From CBFCZU01 sp965602635 (GTDB lineage: Bacteria; Planctomycetota; Phycisphaerae; SM23-33), in the NCBI GenBank assembly GCA_965602635.1, contig CBFCZU010000034.1, forward strand, positions 1 through 24,915: 24,915 nucleotides of DNA, given 5' to 3'. This document shows positions 1 to 6,764 of the stretch, piece by piece (positions within the stretch are counted from its first letter, which is position 1; the number at the start of each line of letters is the position of its first letter). Made by a program: the position numbers and the translations under genes. The notes beneath the pieces are model-generated. The model searched no databases and was not told where the DNA came from. It saw only the letters and a program-made list of their open reading frames with translations.

Positions 1-5
1 GCCTC

Positions 6-33
6 TTGACAACGCCACGAAATCCCGTATGCA
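6..33 (+). promoter_or_regulatory. putative sigma70-type promoter of the sulfatase gene
   Basis: A perfect TTGACA -35 box at 6-11 is followed after 16 bases by TATGCA at 28-33, a weak -10 box (three of six matches). A start near position 40 would leave a leader of about 35 bases. The -10 match is poor, so this is only a candidate. Confidence 0.4.
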
Positions 34-73
34 AGGGTTCTTTCGCAACGCCTTTTAAGGAAGGAATTGCCCT

Positions 74-1561
74 ATGTCCGACGCAATCACCAGCGATCTG
101 CCGGCGGCGCGCGGCGACCAGCGGCCGAACATCCTCATGCTGTTCACCGACGAGCACAACGCTTTTCTGTCGGGTTTCATGGGCCACCCGATCGTCCGGA
201 CGCCCAATCTCGACCGCCTCGCGGCCGAGGGGGTGACCTTCGACAACGCCTACTGCAACTCGCCGCTGTGCTCGCCCAGCCGCCAGTCGTTCATGGCCGG
301 GCTGCACTGCTACGACGTCGGCATGTGGAACAACACGGCCGCCATGCCGCCCGACACGGTGACCTGGGCGCACATGCTCTCGGCCGGGGGCTACGAGACG
401 TCCCTGTTCGGCAAGATGCACTTCAACGGCTACGAGAAGATGTACGGCTTCGACCGCCGCCCGGTGCTGGAGGGCAACGACGCCGGCGAGAGCTTCTATT
501 CCTGGGGCCTGCGGACCAGCCACCTGTGGACCGACCCGCTGCCCTACAGCGCCGGCGGAGGCAAGGGCGGCAACTGGAAGGGCCTGATGAACGCCGGGGC
601 CGATACGCCGGAGCGCCGCCCGATCTTCCGCAAGGACATCGAGGTCCGCGACGGCGTGCTGGCGGAGCTGCGCGAAAAGGCCGCCAAGCCGGCCGAGCAG
701 CCTTGGGCGATCTGCGCCAGCTTCGTCCTGCCTCACCCGCCCTGGAAGGCCCGCGCCGACATCCTCGAGACCTACCGCGGCAAGGGCGACCTGCCGTTCA
801 ACCACCGCGGCGAGGGGCGCGACACCTGCGACAGATACGTCCAGCAGTACCACGGCGACCTCAGCGGCCTGCCCGAGGAGGCCATCCGCAACGCACGCGA
901 GGTGTACTTCTCGCTGATAACCGAGGCCGACGAGCACTGCGGGATGATCCTCGACTGCCTCGAAGAAATCGGCCTGGCGGACAACACCGTGGTGTTCTAC
1001 TTCACCGACCACGGCGACATGGCCGGCGAGCACGGCGACTGGGGCAAGGTCACGCTGCTGGAGAGCGCCGTCCGCGTGCCGCTGATCGCCCGCTGGAAGG
1101 GGCACTTCGGCGAGGGCGTCCGCGCGGAGCAGCTCGTCTCGCTGGTGGACCTGTACCCGACGTTCCTGGACGTCGCCGCCGTCGAGCTGCCCGAGCCGCT
1201 GTACCTGCACGGGCACTCGCTCATGCCGCTGCTGACCGGCAGGGGCCAGTTCAAGGGCGGGACGGTCTTCGGCGAGTTCGAGGGCGAGGGCTGGAACCAC
1301 CCGCGGGCGTTCCTCCGGTCGGGGCGGTTCAAGTACGTTTACAACCACACGGCCGAGGAGAGGCTCTACGACCTCCAGGCCGATCCACACGAGATGGCCA
1401 ATCTCGCCGACGACCCAAGCTGCGCGGAGGCCCTCGCCGAGATGCGGGCGAAGCTGCCGGCAGACTGGGACCCGGAGAAGGTCGAGCGGCAGGTGCTGCT
1501 CGCCCAGGCGCGGAGAAAGATCGCCCGCTGCAAGAACGTCTGCAAGGACCTCGGCTGGTGA
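74..1561 (+). CDS. sulfatase (S1 family, formylglycine-dependent), probably cytoplasmic
   Basis: A 495-residue type I sulfatase that should hydrolyse sulfate esters using a formylglycine made from Cys66 in the motif CSPSR (66-70). The N-terminal metal-binding stretch is NILMLFTDEHN (19-29). A second metal/active-site stretch, FTDHGDMAGEHGDWGK, lies near residues 315-330. The C-terminal LYDLQADPHEMANLADDP is the usual family ending. The length is typical. The protein starts with a polar stretch and no signal peptide, whereas most planctomycete sulfatases are exported, so it probably acts on an imported or intracellular sulfate ester. The start at 74 has AAGGAAGG about 9 bases upstream. No sulfatase-maturing enzyme or other carbohydrate gene is adjacent. 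The substrate cannot be told from sequence; a phosphonate or phosphate monoester hydrolase of the same fold is the main alternative. Confidence 0.93.
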   Translation: MSDAITSDLPAARGDQRPNILMLFTDEHNAFLSGFMGHPIVRTPNLDRLAAEGVTFDNAYCNSPLCSPSRQSFMAGLHCYDVGMWNNTAAMPPDTVTWAHMLSAGGYETSLFGKMHFNGYEKMYGFDRRPVLEGNDAGESFYSWGLRTSHLWTDPLPYSAGGGKGGNWKGLMNAGADTPERRPIFRKDIEVRDGVLAELREKAAKPAEQPWAICASFVLPHPPWKARADILETYRGKGDLPFNHRGEGRDTCDRYVQQYHGDLSGLPEEAIRNAREVYFSLITEADEHCGMILDCLEEIGLADNTVVFYFTDHGDMAGEHGDWGKVTLLESAVRVPLIARWKGHFGEGVRAEQLVSLVDLYPTFLDVAAVELPEPLYLHGHSLMPLLTGRGQFKGGTVFGEFEGEGWNHPRAFLRSGRFKYVYNHTAEERLYDLQADPHEMANLADDPSCAEALAEMRAKLPADWDPEKVERQVLLAQARRKIARCKNVCKDLGW

Positions 1562-1567
1562 GGATGT

Positions 1568-1673
1568 CAACGCAGAGATCGCAAAGACCGCAGAGGTATC
1601 AAGAATAGAAGATTTGTCTTGAAGCGCTGATCCCTTTTCTCTTCCCTCTGCGCTCTCTGCGGTCTCTGCGTTG
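1568..1673. repeat. CGCAGAG-type inverted repeat between convergent genes
   Basis: Two 28-base arms (1568-1595 and 1646-1673) are reverse complements at 25 of 28 positions, separated by 50 bases. Each arm is built of CGCAGAG-like units, three per arm with slight degeneration. The element fills the gap between the sulfatase stop (1561) and the ccsA stop (1682), which face each other, so it may act as a bidirectional transcription barrier. It also looks like a dispersed intergenic palindrome. Neither role can be proved from one copy. Confidence 0.7.
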
Positions 1674-1681
1674 AAATCTTT

Positions 1682-2461
1682 TTACGCGTAGCTGTGCAGG
1701 CCGGCGAAGATCCGAGCGAGGTTGACCCAGAGCAGCGTTATGGCTATGACGGCGACCGCGGCCAGCACTATGGCGGCGTTGGCGCGCGGGCGGGTGGGCC
1801 CGGACATCGCCCGGTAGTGGAAGTAGCCCGCGCAGATCAGCCAGCCGGCCAGCGACCACAGCTCCTTGGGGTCCCAGTTCCACCAGTCTCCCCAGGCGAG
1901 CTTTCCCCAGACGGCGCCGAGGACGAGCCCCGCCGTCAGCAGCGGGAAGGCCAGGCACATCAGCCGATGGACGCCCGGCTCGCGGTCGCTCGCCGCCTCG
2001 GCCCGCTTGGCCAGCAGGCCCGCCGCCGCCACGGCCGCCTTGCCCATCACCACGTATCCGATCAGGTAGGCGGCCACGTGCGGGATGAACAGCGGGCTTT
2101 GCAGGGCGGGCATCAGCGGGGCGGCATCGGCCTTCATCGCGAAGCCCGGCCCGGCGAGCATGGCTGCGGCCAGCAGCATGTCCCAGCACTCGCCGCCGAC
2201 CCCCAGCAGCCGCCGGCAGAAGACCGACAGCGGGAACATGAGCATCCCCATGAACAGCAGCACCTCGAACATGTTCGCCAGCGGCACGTGGCCGGCGTCG
2301 AGCCCGCGGTAGATGCACGAGGCCGCCGCCAGGGCGAAGCCCGCCGCATAGGCACGCCAGGCGAGCTTCTTTCCACCGGCGAGCCAGGCCGCCACGCCCG
2401 ACAGGTACGCCGCCATCGCCGCGTAGATCAGCAGGCCCTGCATGGTCAGCTTGATCGCCAT
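1682..2461 (-). CDS. ccsA: cytochrome c biogenesis protein CcsA (System II haem handler)
   Basis: A 259-residue polytopic membrane protein of the CcsA/CcmC/CcmF haem-handling superfamily. It should carry haem across the membrane and attach it, with ResB, to apocytochrome c. The diagnostic WWD signature, with core WGDWWNWDPKELWSLAG, lies in the C-terminal third and is followed by two more hydrophobic segments, as in CcsA. The start at 2461 is chosen because its ATG overlaps the resB stop as ATGA and has GGAGGG upstream; the open frame runs 24 codons further, but that part lies inside resB and is polar. Together with the upstream gene it forms a two-gene System II synthase, split as in most bacteria. 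No cytochrome c gene is in the window. Confidence 0.9.
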   Translation of the reverse strand: MAIKLTMQGLLIYAAMAAYLSGVAAWLAGGKKLAWRAYAAGFALAAASCIYRGLDAGHVPLANMFEVLLFMGMLMFPLSVFCRRLLGVGGECWDMLLAAAMLAGPGFAMKADAAPLMPALQSPLFIPHVAAYLIGYVVMGKAAVAAAGLLAKRAEAASDREPGVHRLMCLAFPLLTAGLVLGAVWGKLAWGDWWNWDPKELWSLAGWLICAGYFHYRAMSGPTRPRANAAIVLAAVAVIAITLLWVNLARIFAGLHSYA

Positions 2462-3585
2462 CAGCTCGCCCCCTCCCGCTTCCGCCGGCGGGCGTTGACG
2501 TATCGCCACGCCGGCTCGACCCAGAACCACCACGCCGCGGCCGCGCAGATCAGGGCGAATCCGGCATAGACCACCGCCAGGCCGGCGTCGGAAACGACCA
2601 TCAGCACGGTGTACTGCCCGGCGGCCTTGTCATAGTCGAGCTGATAGAAGTGGTAACCGCCGTAGTGGAGCGGATGGTTGACCTCGACGACCTTGCCGGC
2701 GACGACCTTGCCGTCGCGGACGATCGACAGGCGGCTCTTGAAGTCGCGGACGGCGCGGGTCGTGACCAGGTAGAGCGTGGGCAGGCCGGCCTGGCGCCAC
2801 TCACCCGCGGTGGCGTAGAGCTCGGCCAGGGGCAGCGGCGCCGGCTCGTCGCCGTGGTCGGCTATCAGCCAGCCGAGGACGGTCCGGTCGCCCCGCGTCA
2901 GCTCCAGCTTGCATGCCGGCGTGCCGTGGGCGTCGGGCACGACGTGGATCGCCCCGGCCTCCCGAGTGACCCGCGCGGCCGGGAAGAACTCAAGGACCCT
3001 CACCCGCGCGTCGGTCAACGGGATGGGCGCCTCGCGCCCGACGGTCCAGTCGATCCGCCGGCCCCGCCGCCCGGAGGCGACCTGGCCGCGGGCGATACCC
3101 ACCGCCAGATACGGCGGCTCGGAGGGCGGGTAGTACTCGATCCAGAACTTCTCCAGCCTGACCTCGAACGGTAGCCTCCCCAGCTCGTCGGGGCGGCTGA
3201 TCTCGTGGAGGCGGCTTTCGGCCTGGCCCTGCCGGACGGCCATGTATCCCTTGCGGACCTTCTCGCCCCCGCCCAGGCGGGCGCGGAGGCGATGCCCTGC
3301 GGCCGAGCCCCACATCCCTCCGGCCACGACGAGGACCACCCCCAGGTGCATGGCCAGCAGCGCCGGGCGGCGGATGAGCCGGCCGGTGGCCACGAAGCCG
3401 CCCATCAGCAGGGCCAGCAGCAGGCACCAGAAGACCGCCAGGGGAATGGAGTTGAAGAGTTCGCCGGCCCGCTCGGCCCCGAGGAACGCCCCCACGACCG
3501 ACAGCACGGCAAGGGCGGCGATGGCGATCAGAGCTACCCACAGCCAGATTCGACGAAGGCTCACGCTCGCCCTCCGCAGCGGCAC
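2461..3585 (-). CDS. ResB-like cytochrome c biogenesis protein
   Basis: A 374-residue protein of ResB/Ccs1 type, the partner of CcsA in System II cytochrome c maturation. It has three N-terminal membrane helices (about residues 12-35, 47-66 and 74-95), a long extracytoplasmic domain (about 100-325) rich in short beta segments, and one C-terminal helix near 330-355. Inside the large domain, a segment beginning VVEVNHPLHYGGYHFYQLDYD (in part) is the conserved ResB region just before the last helix. It is somewhat shorter than many ResB proteins. The start is GTG at 3585 with GCAGG 6-10 bases upstream; the base of a strong hairpin ends only 9 bases before this codon. It is the first gene after the promoter at 3792-3819 and its ~200-base structured leader. 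Expression may therefore be controlled at the leader (inference). Confidence 0.85.
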   Translation of the reverse strand: MPLRRASVSLRRIWLWVALIAIAALAVLSVVGAFLGAERAGELFNSIPLAVFWCLLLALLMGGFVATGRLIRRPALLAMHLGVVLVVAGGMWGSAAGHRLRARLGGGEKVRKGYMAVRQGQAESRLHEISRPDELGRLPFEVRLEKFWIEYYPPSEPPYLAVGIARGQVASGRRGRRIDWTVGREAPIPLTDARVRVLEFFPAARVTREAGAIHVVPDAHGTPACKLELTRGDRTVLGWLIADHGDEPAPLPLAELYATAGEWRQAGLPTLYLVTTRAVRDFKSRLSIVRDGKVVAGKVVEVNHPLHYGGYHFYQLDYDKAAGQYTVLMVVSDAGLAVVYAGFALICAAAAWWFWVEPAWRYVNARRRKREGAS

Positions 3586-3594
3586 CTGGCCTGC

Positions 3595-3628
3595 TTATTG
3601 CATGACCCCTTCCGGGTTCATGCAATAA
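3595..3628. repeat. hairpin 1 of the leader array (15-bp arms)
   Basis: Arms 3595-3609 and 3614-3628 pair at 14 of 15 positions around a 4-base loop. The outer 11 pairs are TTATTGCATGA and its complement. On the minus strand the loop is GGAA closed by CCC/GGG. It directly precedes the resB ribosome-binding region. Confidence 0.85.
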
Positions 3629-3630
3629 AC

Positions 3631-3662
3631 ACCTTTGCGAGAGGCGGTTCTCTCGCAAAGGT
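3631..3662. repeat. hairpin 2 of the leader array (13-bp perfect stem)
   Basis: Arms 3631-3643 and 3650-3662 are perfect reverse complements (core CCTTTGCGAGAG) around a 6-base loop, GCGGTT on the plus strand. There is no run of T on either side that would make it a simple intrinsic terminator. Confidence 0.85.
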
Positions 3663-3735
3663 TTCGACTCGGCGCTTCGCGCCTCGCTCAAGGCTAGCCC
3701 TGAGCAAGAGCGACGCAAGTCGCTCGCGTCGAAGC
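3661..3735. repeat. cloverleaf-like four-way junction
   Basis: An outer stem (3663-3668 with 3728-3733, TTCGAC/GTCGAA) encloses three consecutive hairpins: 3671-3683 (GGCGC, 3-base loop), 3686-3705 (a 20-base near-palindrome, GCTCA ends), and 3708-3725 (GAGCGAC, 4-base loop, GTCGCTC). The shape resembles a cloverleaf, but the middle hairpin has almost no loop and there is no T-loop or anticodon-loop geometry, so it is not a tRNA. Confidence 0.75.
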
Positions 3736-3788
3736 CCGCGGGGCGGATGTTGCACGGGCACCGTGCAACATCCGGGCCGGCCGCGGGC
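3734..3788. repeat. hairpin 4 of the leader array with outer clamp stem
   Basis: Arms 3744-3757 and 3761-3774 form a perfect 14-bp stem (core GGATGTTGCACGG) with a 3-base loop. Flanking it, GCCCGCGG at 3734-3741 pairs perfectly with CCGCGGGC at 3781-3788. The outer arm reaches the predicted start of the minus-strand transcript, so part of this clamp may lie just upstream of the RNA's first base. Confidence 0.8.
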
Positions 3789-3791
3789 CCT

Positions 3792-3819
3792 ACTATAGGA
3801 CCTCCGGCGGGGTTGTCAA
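3792..3819 (-). promoter_or_regulatory. strong sigma70-type promoter driving resB-ccsA
   Basis: Read on the minus strand, a perfect TTGACA (3819-3814) is separated by 16 bases from TATAGT (3797-3792), five of six matches to the -10 consensus. This is one of the best promoter matches in the window. The expected start near 3785 coincides with the edge of the hairpin array. Confidence 0.75.
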
Positions 3820-3854
3820 AGACGCCGAAATTGTCATCGCCTACCAGAAAATAC

Positions 3855-3883
3855 TTGCATGGATTAGGATGCGTCGCTACAAT
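3855..3883 (+). promoter_or_regulatory. sigma70-type promoter driving the sensor kinase
   Basis: TTGCAT at 3855-3860 and TACAAT at 3878-3883 are separated by exactly 17 bases. The predicted start near 3890 excludes the upstream in-frame ATG at 3869 as a start codon of the kinase. The two -35 boxes of this divergent pair lie only 35 bases apart, so one regulator could act on both. Confidence 0.65.
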
Positions 3884-4030
3884 TCCGCGCGGGTCGGCTT
3901 TCAGCAGCAACAGTCATCTGTGGCCCCTGCATATGGGCAAGCTTCGCCAATAGCGCGTGGTGTCCGCAAACACGTGAAGGATCGGACCATGCCCGCCGCC
4001 AGGGGCGTGGAGGCATCCGAAGGTAACGCT

Positions 4031-6583
4031 ATGGCCACAGACCTGAGAAACATGGGAATTGACGTTCTCGACGGCACCCTCTGGGGCACGCACTTCTGCC
4101 ACTTCTACGAGACCGCCGCCGACCTGATCGAGGTGCTCGTGCCTTACTTCAAGGCCGGGTTGGAGAGCAACGAGTTCTGCATGTGGATTTGCTCGGAGCC
4201 CCTGGACACAAGCCAGGCCCGTAAGGCGCTCAAGGCGGCCGTCCCGGGCCTCGACGGATACCTGAAGAAGGGCCAGATCGAGATCCTTGCCCACGATGAG
4301 TGGTACGTCCAGGATGGCGCATTCGACTCCCAGCGCGTGCTCGACGGCTGGGTCGAGAAGCTCAACAGTGCCTTGGGCGCCGGATACGACGGGCTTCGGC
4401 TGACCGGCAATACCCACTGGCTCGAAAGCAATGACTGGGAGGACTTCGCTGCCTACGAGCAGCAGGTCAACAGCGTCATCGGCAAGTATCACATGCTCGC
4501 AGCCTGCTCCTATGCCCTGGACAGATGTGGCGCTGCCGAGATTCTCGACGTGGTCACCAATCATCAGTTCGCCCTCATTCGGCGGCAGGGGAAGTGGCAG
4601 AGACTTGAGAACCCCGATCGCCGGCGGGCGGCGGAGGCGCTTCGTCTTCACGATGAGATCGCGGCGAACATGTCCGAGGGCGTTTACCTGGTCCGGACGA
4701 GCGACGGTGTCATTGCCTATGCAAATCCGAGATTCGAGGAGTTGTTCGGGTACGAGCCCGGTGAGATGGTCGGCCAGCACGTTTCCATCGTCAACGCTCC
4801 GACTGAAAGGAATCCTGAAGAGACCGCCAGGGAGATCACGGCGTTCATAGCCGCCAATGGCTATTGGCGGGGCGAAGTCCATAACATCAAGAAGGATGGC
4901 ACGCCGTTCTGGTGCCACGCCAGCGTTTCCGTGCTCGATCATCCCGAGTACGGTAACGTGTTCGTCGCAGTCCATACGGACGTCACCGAGCGGAAGCAGG
5001 CGGAACAGGCCCTGCGGCGCAGCGAGGAGAGGTATCGCGACCTGGTGGAGGGGGTGGATTATCTGGTCACTCAGGTTGACCGTGAGGGGCGTTTCATCTT
5101 CGTCAACCACGCCGCGAGGAAGGTCTTCGGCCTGGAGCCGCGGCAGTGCGTCGGGCTGTCGGCCTTCGACTTTGTGCACCCCGACGACAGGGCCAGGACC
5201 AAGGAGGCCTTTGCCGGCTGGATACGCGACGGGCGCCGTAGCGCGACCTTCGAGAACCGCCAGATCGGCCCGGGCGGCCAGGTCCGCGACATGCTCTGGA
5301 CGATCGCACTTCACTTCGACGACGCCGGCGAGGTGACGGCCATCAATTCCATCGCCCACGACATCACCGATCGCAAACGGGCCGAGGCCAGGCAGCGCAA
5401 ACTCGAGGAGCGCGTCCAGCACGCCCAGAAGCTGGAAAGCCTGGGGCTTCTGGCCGGGGGGATCGCCCACGACTTCAACAACCTGCTGGTGTCGGTGCTG
5501 GGCAACGCCGACCTGGCCTTGAGCGAGCTCCCCGGCGGCGCGCCGGGCCGCAGTTGCGTGGAGGACATAAAGAAGGCCGCCATCCGCGCCTCGGAGCTAA
5601 CCGGGCAGATGCTGGCCTATTCGGGCAGGGGGCGGTTCCTGGTCGGGCCGGTTGACCTCAGCGAGCTGGTGAGGGAAACGGGTCGCCTGCTGGAAGTTTC
5701 CATCCCCAAGAGCGCGTCCCTGAAGTACGAGCTGGCCGACGGCCTGCCGGTAGTGGAGGCCGACGCCGCCCAGATCCACCAGGTGGTGATGAACCTGATC
5801 ACCAACGCCTCCGAGGCCATCGGCGAGGAAGGCGGCTCCATCACCGTCAGGACCGGCGTCATCGACGTGGGGCCTGAGTACCTGGCCGCGACTGACCTGG
5901 GGGAGGGCCTGCCCGAAGGCCCCTACGTTTTCCTGGAGGTCTCCGACACCGGGCGGGGGATGGACAGGCGGACACGGGCCAAGCTCTTCGACCCCTTCTT
6001 CAGCACCAAGTTCGCCGGGCGGGGGCTGGGGCTGGCCGCGGTGCTGGGGATCGTCCGCGGGCACAAGGGGACCATCCGCGTCTATAGCGAGCCGGGTGAG
6101 GGCACGACCTTCAAGGTGCTGCTGCCTTTCAGCGACAGGCCGGCCGACAAGGCCGACAGGCCGGCTCCCGCCCCGCGGGACGAGTGGCGGGGACGCGGCA
6201 CGGTCCTGATCATCGACGACGAGCCGGCCGTCTGCCACGTGGCCAGGGTGATGTTGGAAAAGGCCGGGCTGACAGTTATGGCCGCCCCTGACGGCCAGGC
6301 CGGCGTCGAGCTGTTCCGCCAGCACCGCGACGAGATCGACGCCGTCCTGCTGGACCTGACCATGCCGCGGATGAGCGGCGAGGAGACCCTCCGCCAGCTC
6401 CGCCGAATCCGCGAGGACGTGCCGGTGATCCTCACCAGCGGCTACGACGAGAATCACGCCACCCGCCGGTTCACCAGCGACCGTTTGGCCGGATTCCTCC
6501 AGAAGCCCTTCGAGCTGACGGCCCTGGTGGGGCAGTTCCGGCGCGTGATGGCGCCCCGGCCCGCCGGCCGGGAGGAAGCTTGA
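4031..6583 (+). CDS. hybrid sensor histidine kinase: MEDS-PAS-PAS-HisKA-HATPase-receiver
   Basis: An 850-residue soluble hybrid kinase with no membrane segment. The N-terminal ~175 residues match the MEDS/DcmR-type sensory domain (GTHFCHFYETAADLIEVL near residue 18). Two PAS domains follow (about 205-325 and 330-450), each ending in a DxTxRKxAE linker. The HisKA phospho-accepting residue is His480 in AGGIAHDFNNLL. The ATPase domain shows an N box (NLITNASEAIG), a G1 box (DTGRGMD) and FDPFFSTK before a G2 box (GRGLGLAAV). A C-terminal receiver carries the phospho-acceptor Asp775 in LLDLTMPRMSG and a late Lys in LQKPF. MEDS domains are known from methanogen and methylotroph sensors; the ligand here is unknown. 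The start at 4031 has GAAGG 7 bases upstream; ATG 3989 also has a usable site. No separate response-regulator gene is adjacent, so the output partner is elsewhere. Confidence 0.92.
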   Translation: MATDLRNMGIDVLDGTLWGTHFCHFYETAADLIEVLVPYFKAGLESNEFCMWICSEPLDTSQARKALKAAVPGLDGYLKKGQIEILAHDEWYVQDGAFDSQRVLDGWVEKLNSALGAGYDGLRLTGNTHWLESNDWEDFAAYEQQVNSVIGKYHMLAACSYALDRCGAAEILDVVTNHQFALIRRQGKWQRLENPDRRRAAEALRLHDEIAANMSEGVYLVRTSDGVIAYANPRFEELFGYEPGEMVGQHVSIVNAPTERNPEETAREITAFIAANGYWRGEVHNIKKDGTPFWCHASVSVLDHPEYGNVFVAVHTDVTERKQAEQALRRSEERYRDLVEGVDYLVTQVDREGRFIFVNHAARKVFGLEPRQCVGLSAFDFVHPDDRARTKEAFAGWIRDGRRSATFENRQIGPGGQVRDMLWTIALHFDDAGEVTAINSIAHDITDRKRAEARQRKLEERVQHAQKLESLGLLAGGIAHDFNNLLVSVLGNADLALSELPGGAPGRSCVEDIKKAAIRASELTGQMLAYSGRGRFLVGPVDLSELVRETGRLLEVSIPKSASLKYELADGLPVVEADAAQIHQVVMNLITNASEAIGEEGGSITVRTGVIDVGPEYLAATDLGEGLPEGPYVFLEVSDTGRGMDRRTRAKLFDPFFSTKFAGRGLGLAAVLGIVRGHKGTIRVYSEPGEGTTFKVLLPFSDRPADKADRPAPAPRDEWRGRGTVLIIDDEPAVCHVARVMLEKAGLTVMAAPDGQAGVELFRQHRDEIDAVLLDLTMPRMSGEETLRQLRRIREDVPVILTSGYDENHATRRFTSDRLAGFLQKPFELTALVGQFRRVMAPRPAGREEA

Positions 6584-6644
6584 GCGGCAGGGGGTCGAGC
6601 CTTCTGATCCCGATTCTTATGCATCGGGGCTGGCCTGTATTTCC

Positions 6645-6672
6645 TTGCATTTTCGGCGGTATTTCCGATAAA
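6645..6672 (+). promoter_or_regulatory. weak candidate promoter for the PQQ-propeller/prepilin operon
   Basis: TTGCAT (6645-6650) and GATAAA (6667-6672) are 16 bases apart in the gap after the kinase. A small GC hairpin (GGGGC, TTC, GCCCC at 6710-6722) lies between it and the first gene. The -10 match is modest, so confidence is low. Confidence 0.35.
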
Positions 6673-6764
6673 TTGACCGGTTGACAGTGTGTACGCGGGG
6701 CGGGCCCGAGGGGCTTCGCCCCGTTCTGGCGTAAGGGCCGAGTTGACTCGCTGGAGGTACGGCA

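Larger units (their letters stand above)
3586..3785 (-). promoter_or_regulatory. candidate structured 5' leader RNA of resB-ccsA
   Basis: If transcription starts about seven bases after the -10 box at 3797-3792, the resB mRNA has a leader of about 200 bases. Almost all of it is paired. From the 5' end it contains a long hairpin (3744-3774, with a flanking 8-bp stem whose 3781-3788 arm sits at the start site), a four-way junction of three hairpins (3661-3735), a 13-bp hairpin (3631-3662), and a terminal hairpin (3595-3628) ending 9 bases before the GTG. As minus-strand RNA the terminal hairpin is closed by a GGAA loop of GNRA type, and the central hairpin gains a G-U pair where the plus strand has an A-C mismatch. 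That makes the minus strand the better-folding strand at two places, although another loop is GNRA only on the plus strand. I recognise no known riboswitch class. A dispersed palindromic element is the main alternative. Confidence 0.5.

Noticed and set aside
1599..2318. A second minus-strand frame overlapping ccsA
   Set aside because: It runs through the CGCAGAG palindrome and lacks any domain; the other frame carries the WWD haem motif and membrane helices.
3595..3662. An intrinsic terminator formed by hairpins 1 and 2
   Set aside because: No T run follows either hairpin on either strand, and on both strands they lie in front of a gene start or between divergent starts, not after a gene.
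3661..3735. A tRNA gene suggested by the cloverleaf shape
   Set aside because: The middle hairpin has a 2-base loop, the arm lengths are wrong, and there is no GTTC-A T-loop, anticodon loop or CCA.
3586..3910. An open minus-strand frame running through the hairpin leader into the resB region
   Set aside because: It begins upstream of the predicted promoter, has no ribosome site, and overlaps resB in another frame. Palindromic repeats in GC-rich DNA often stay open by chance.
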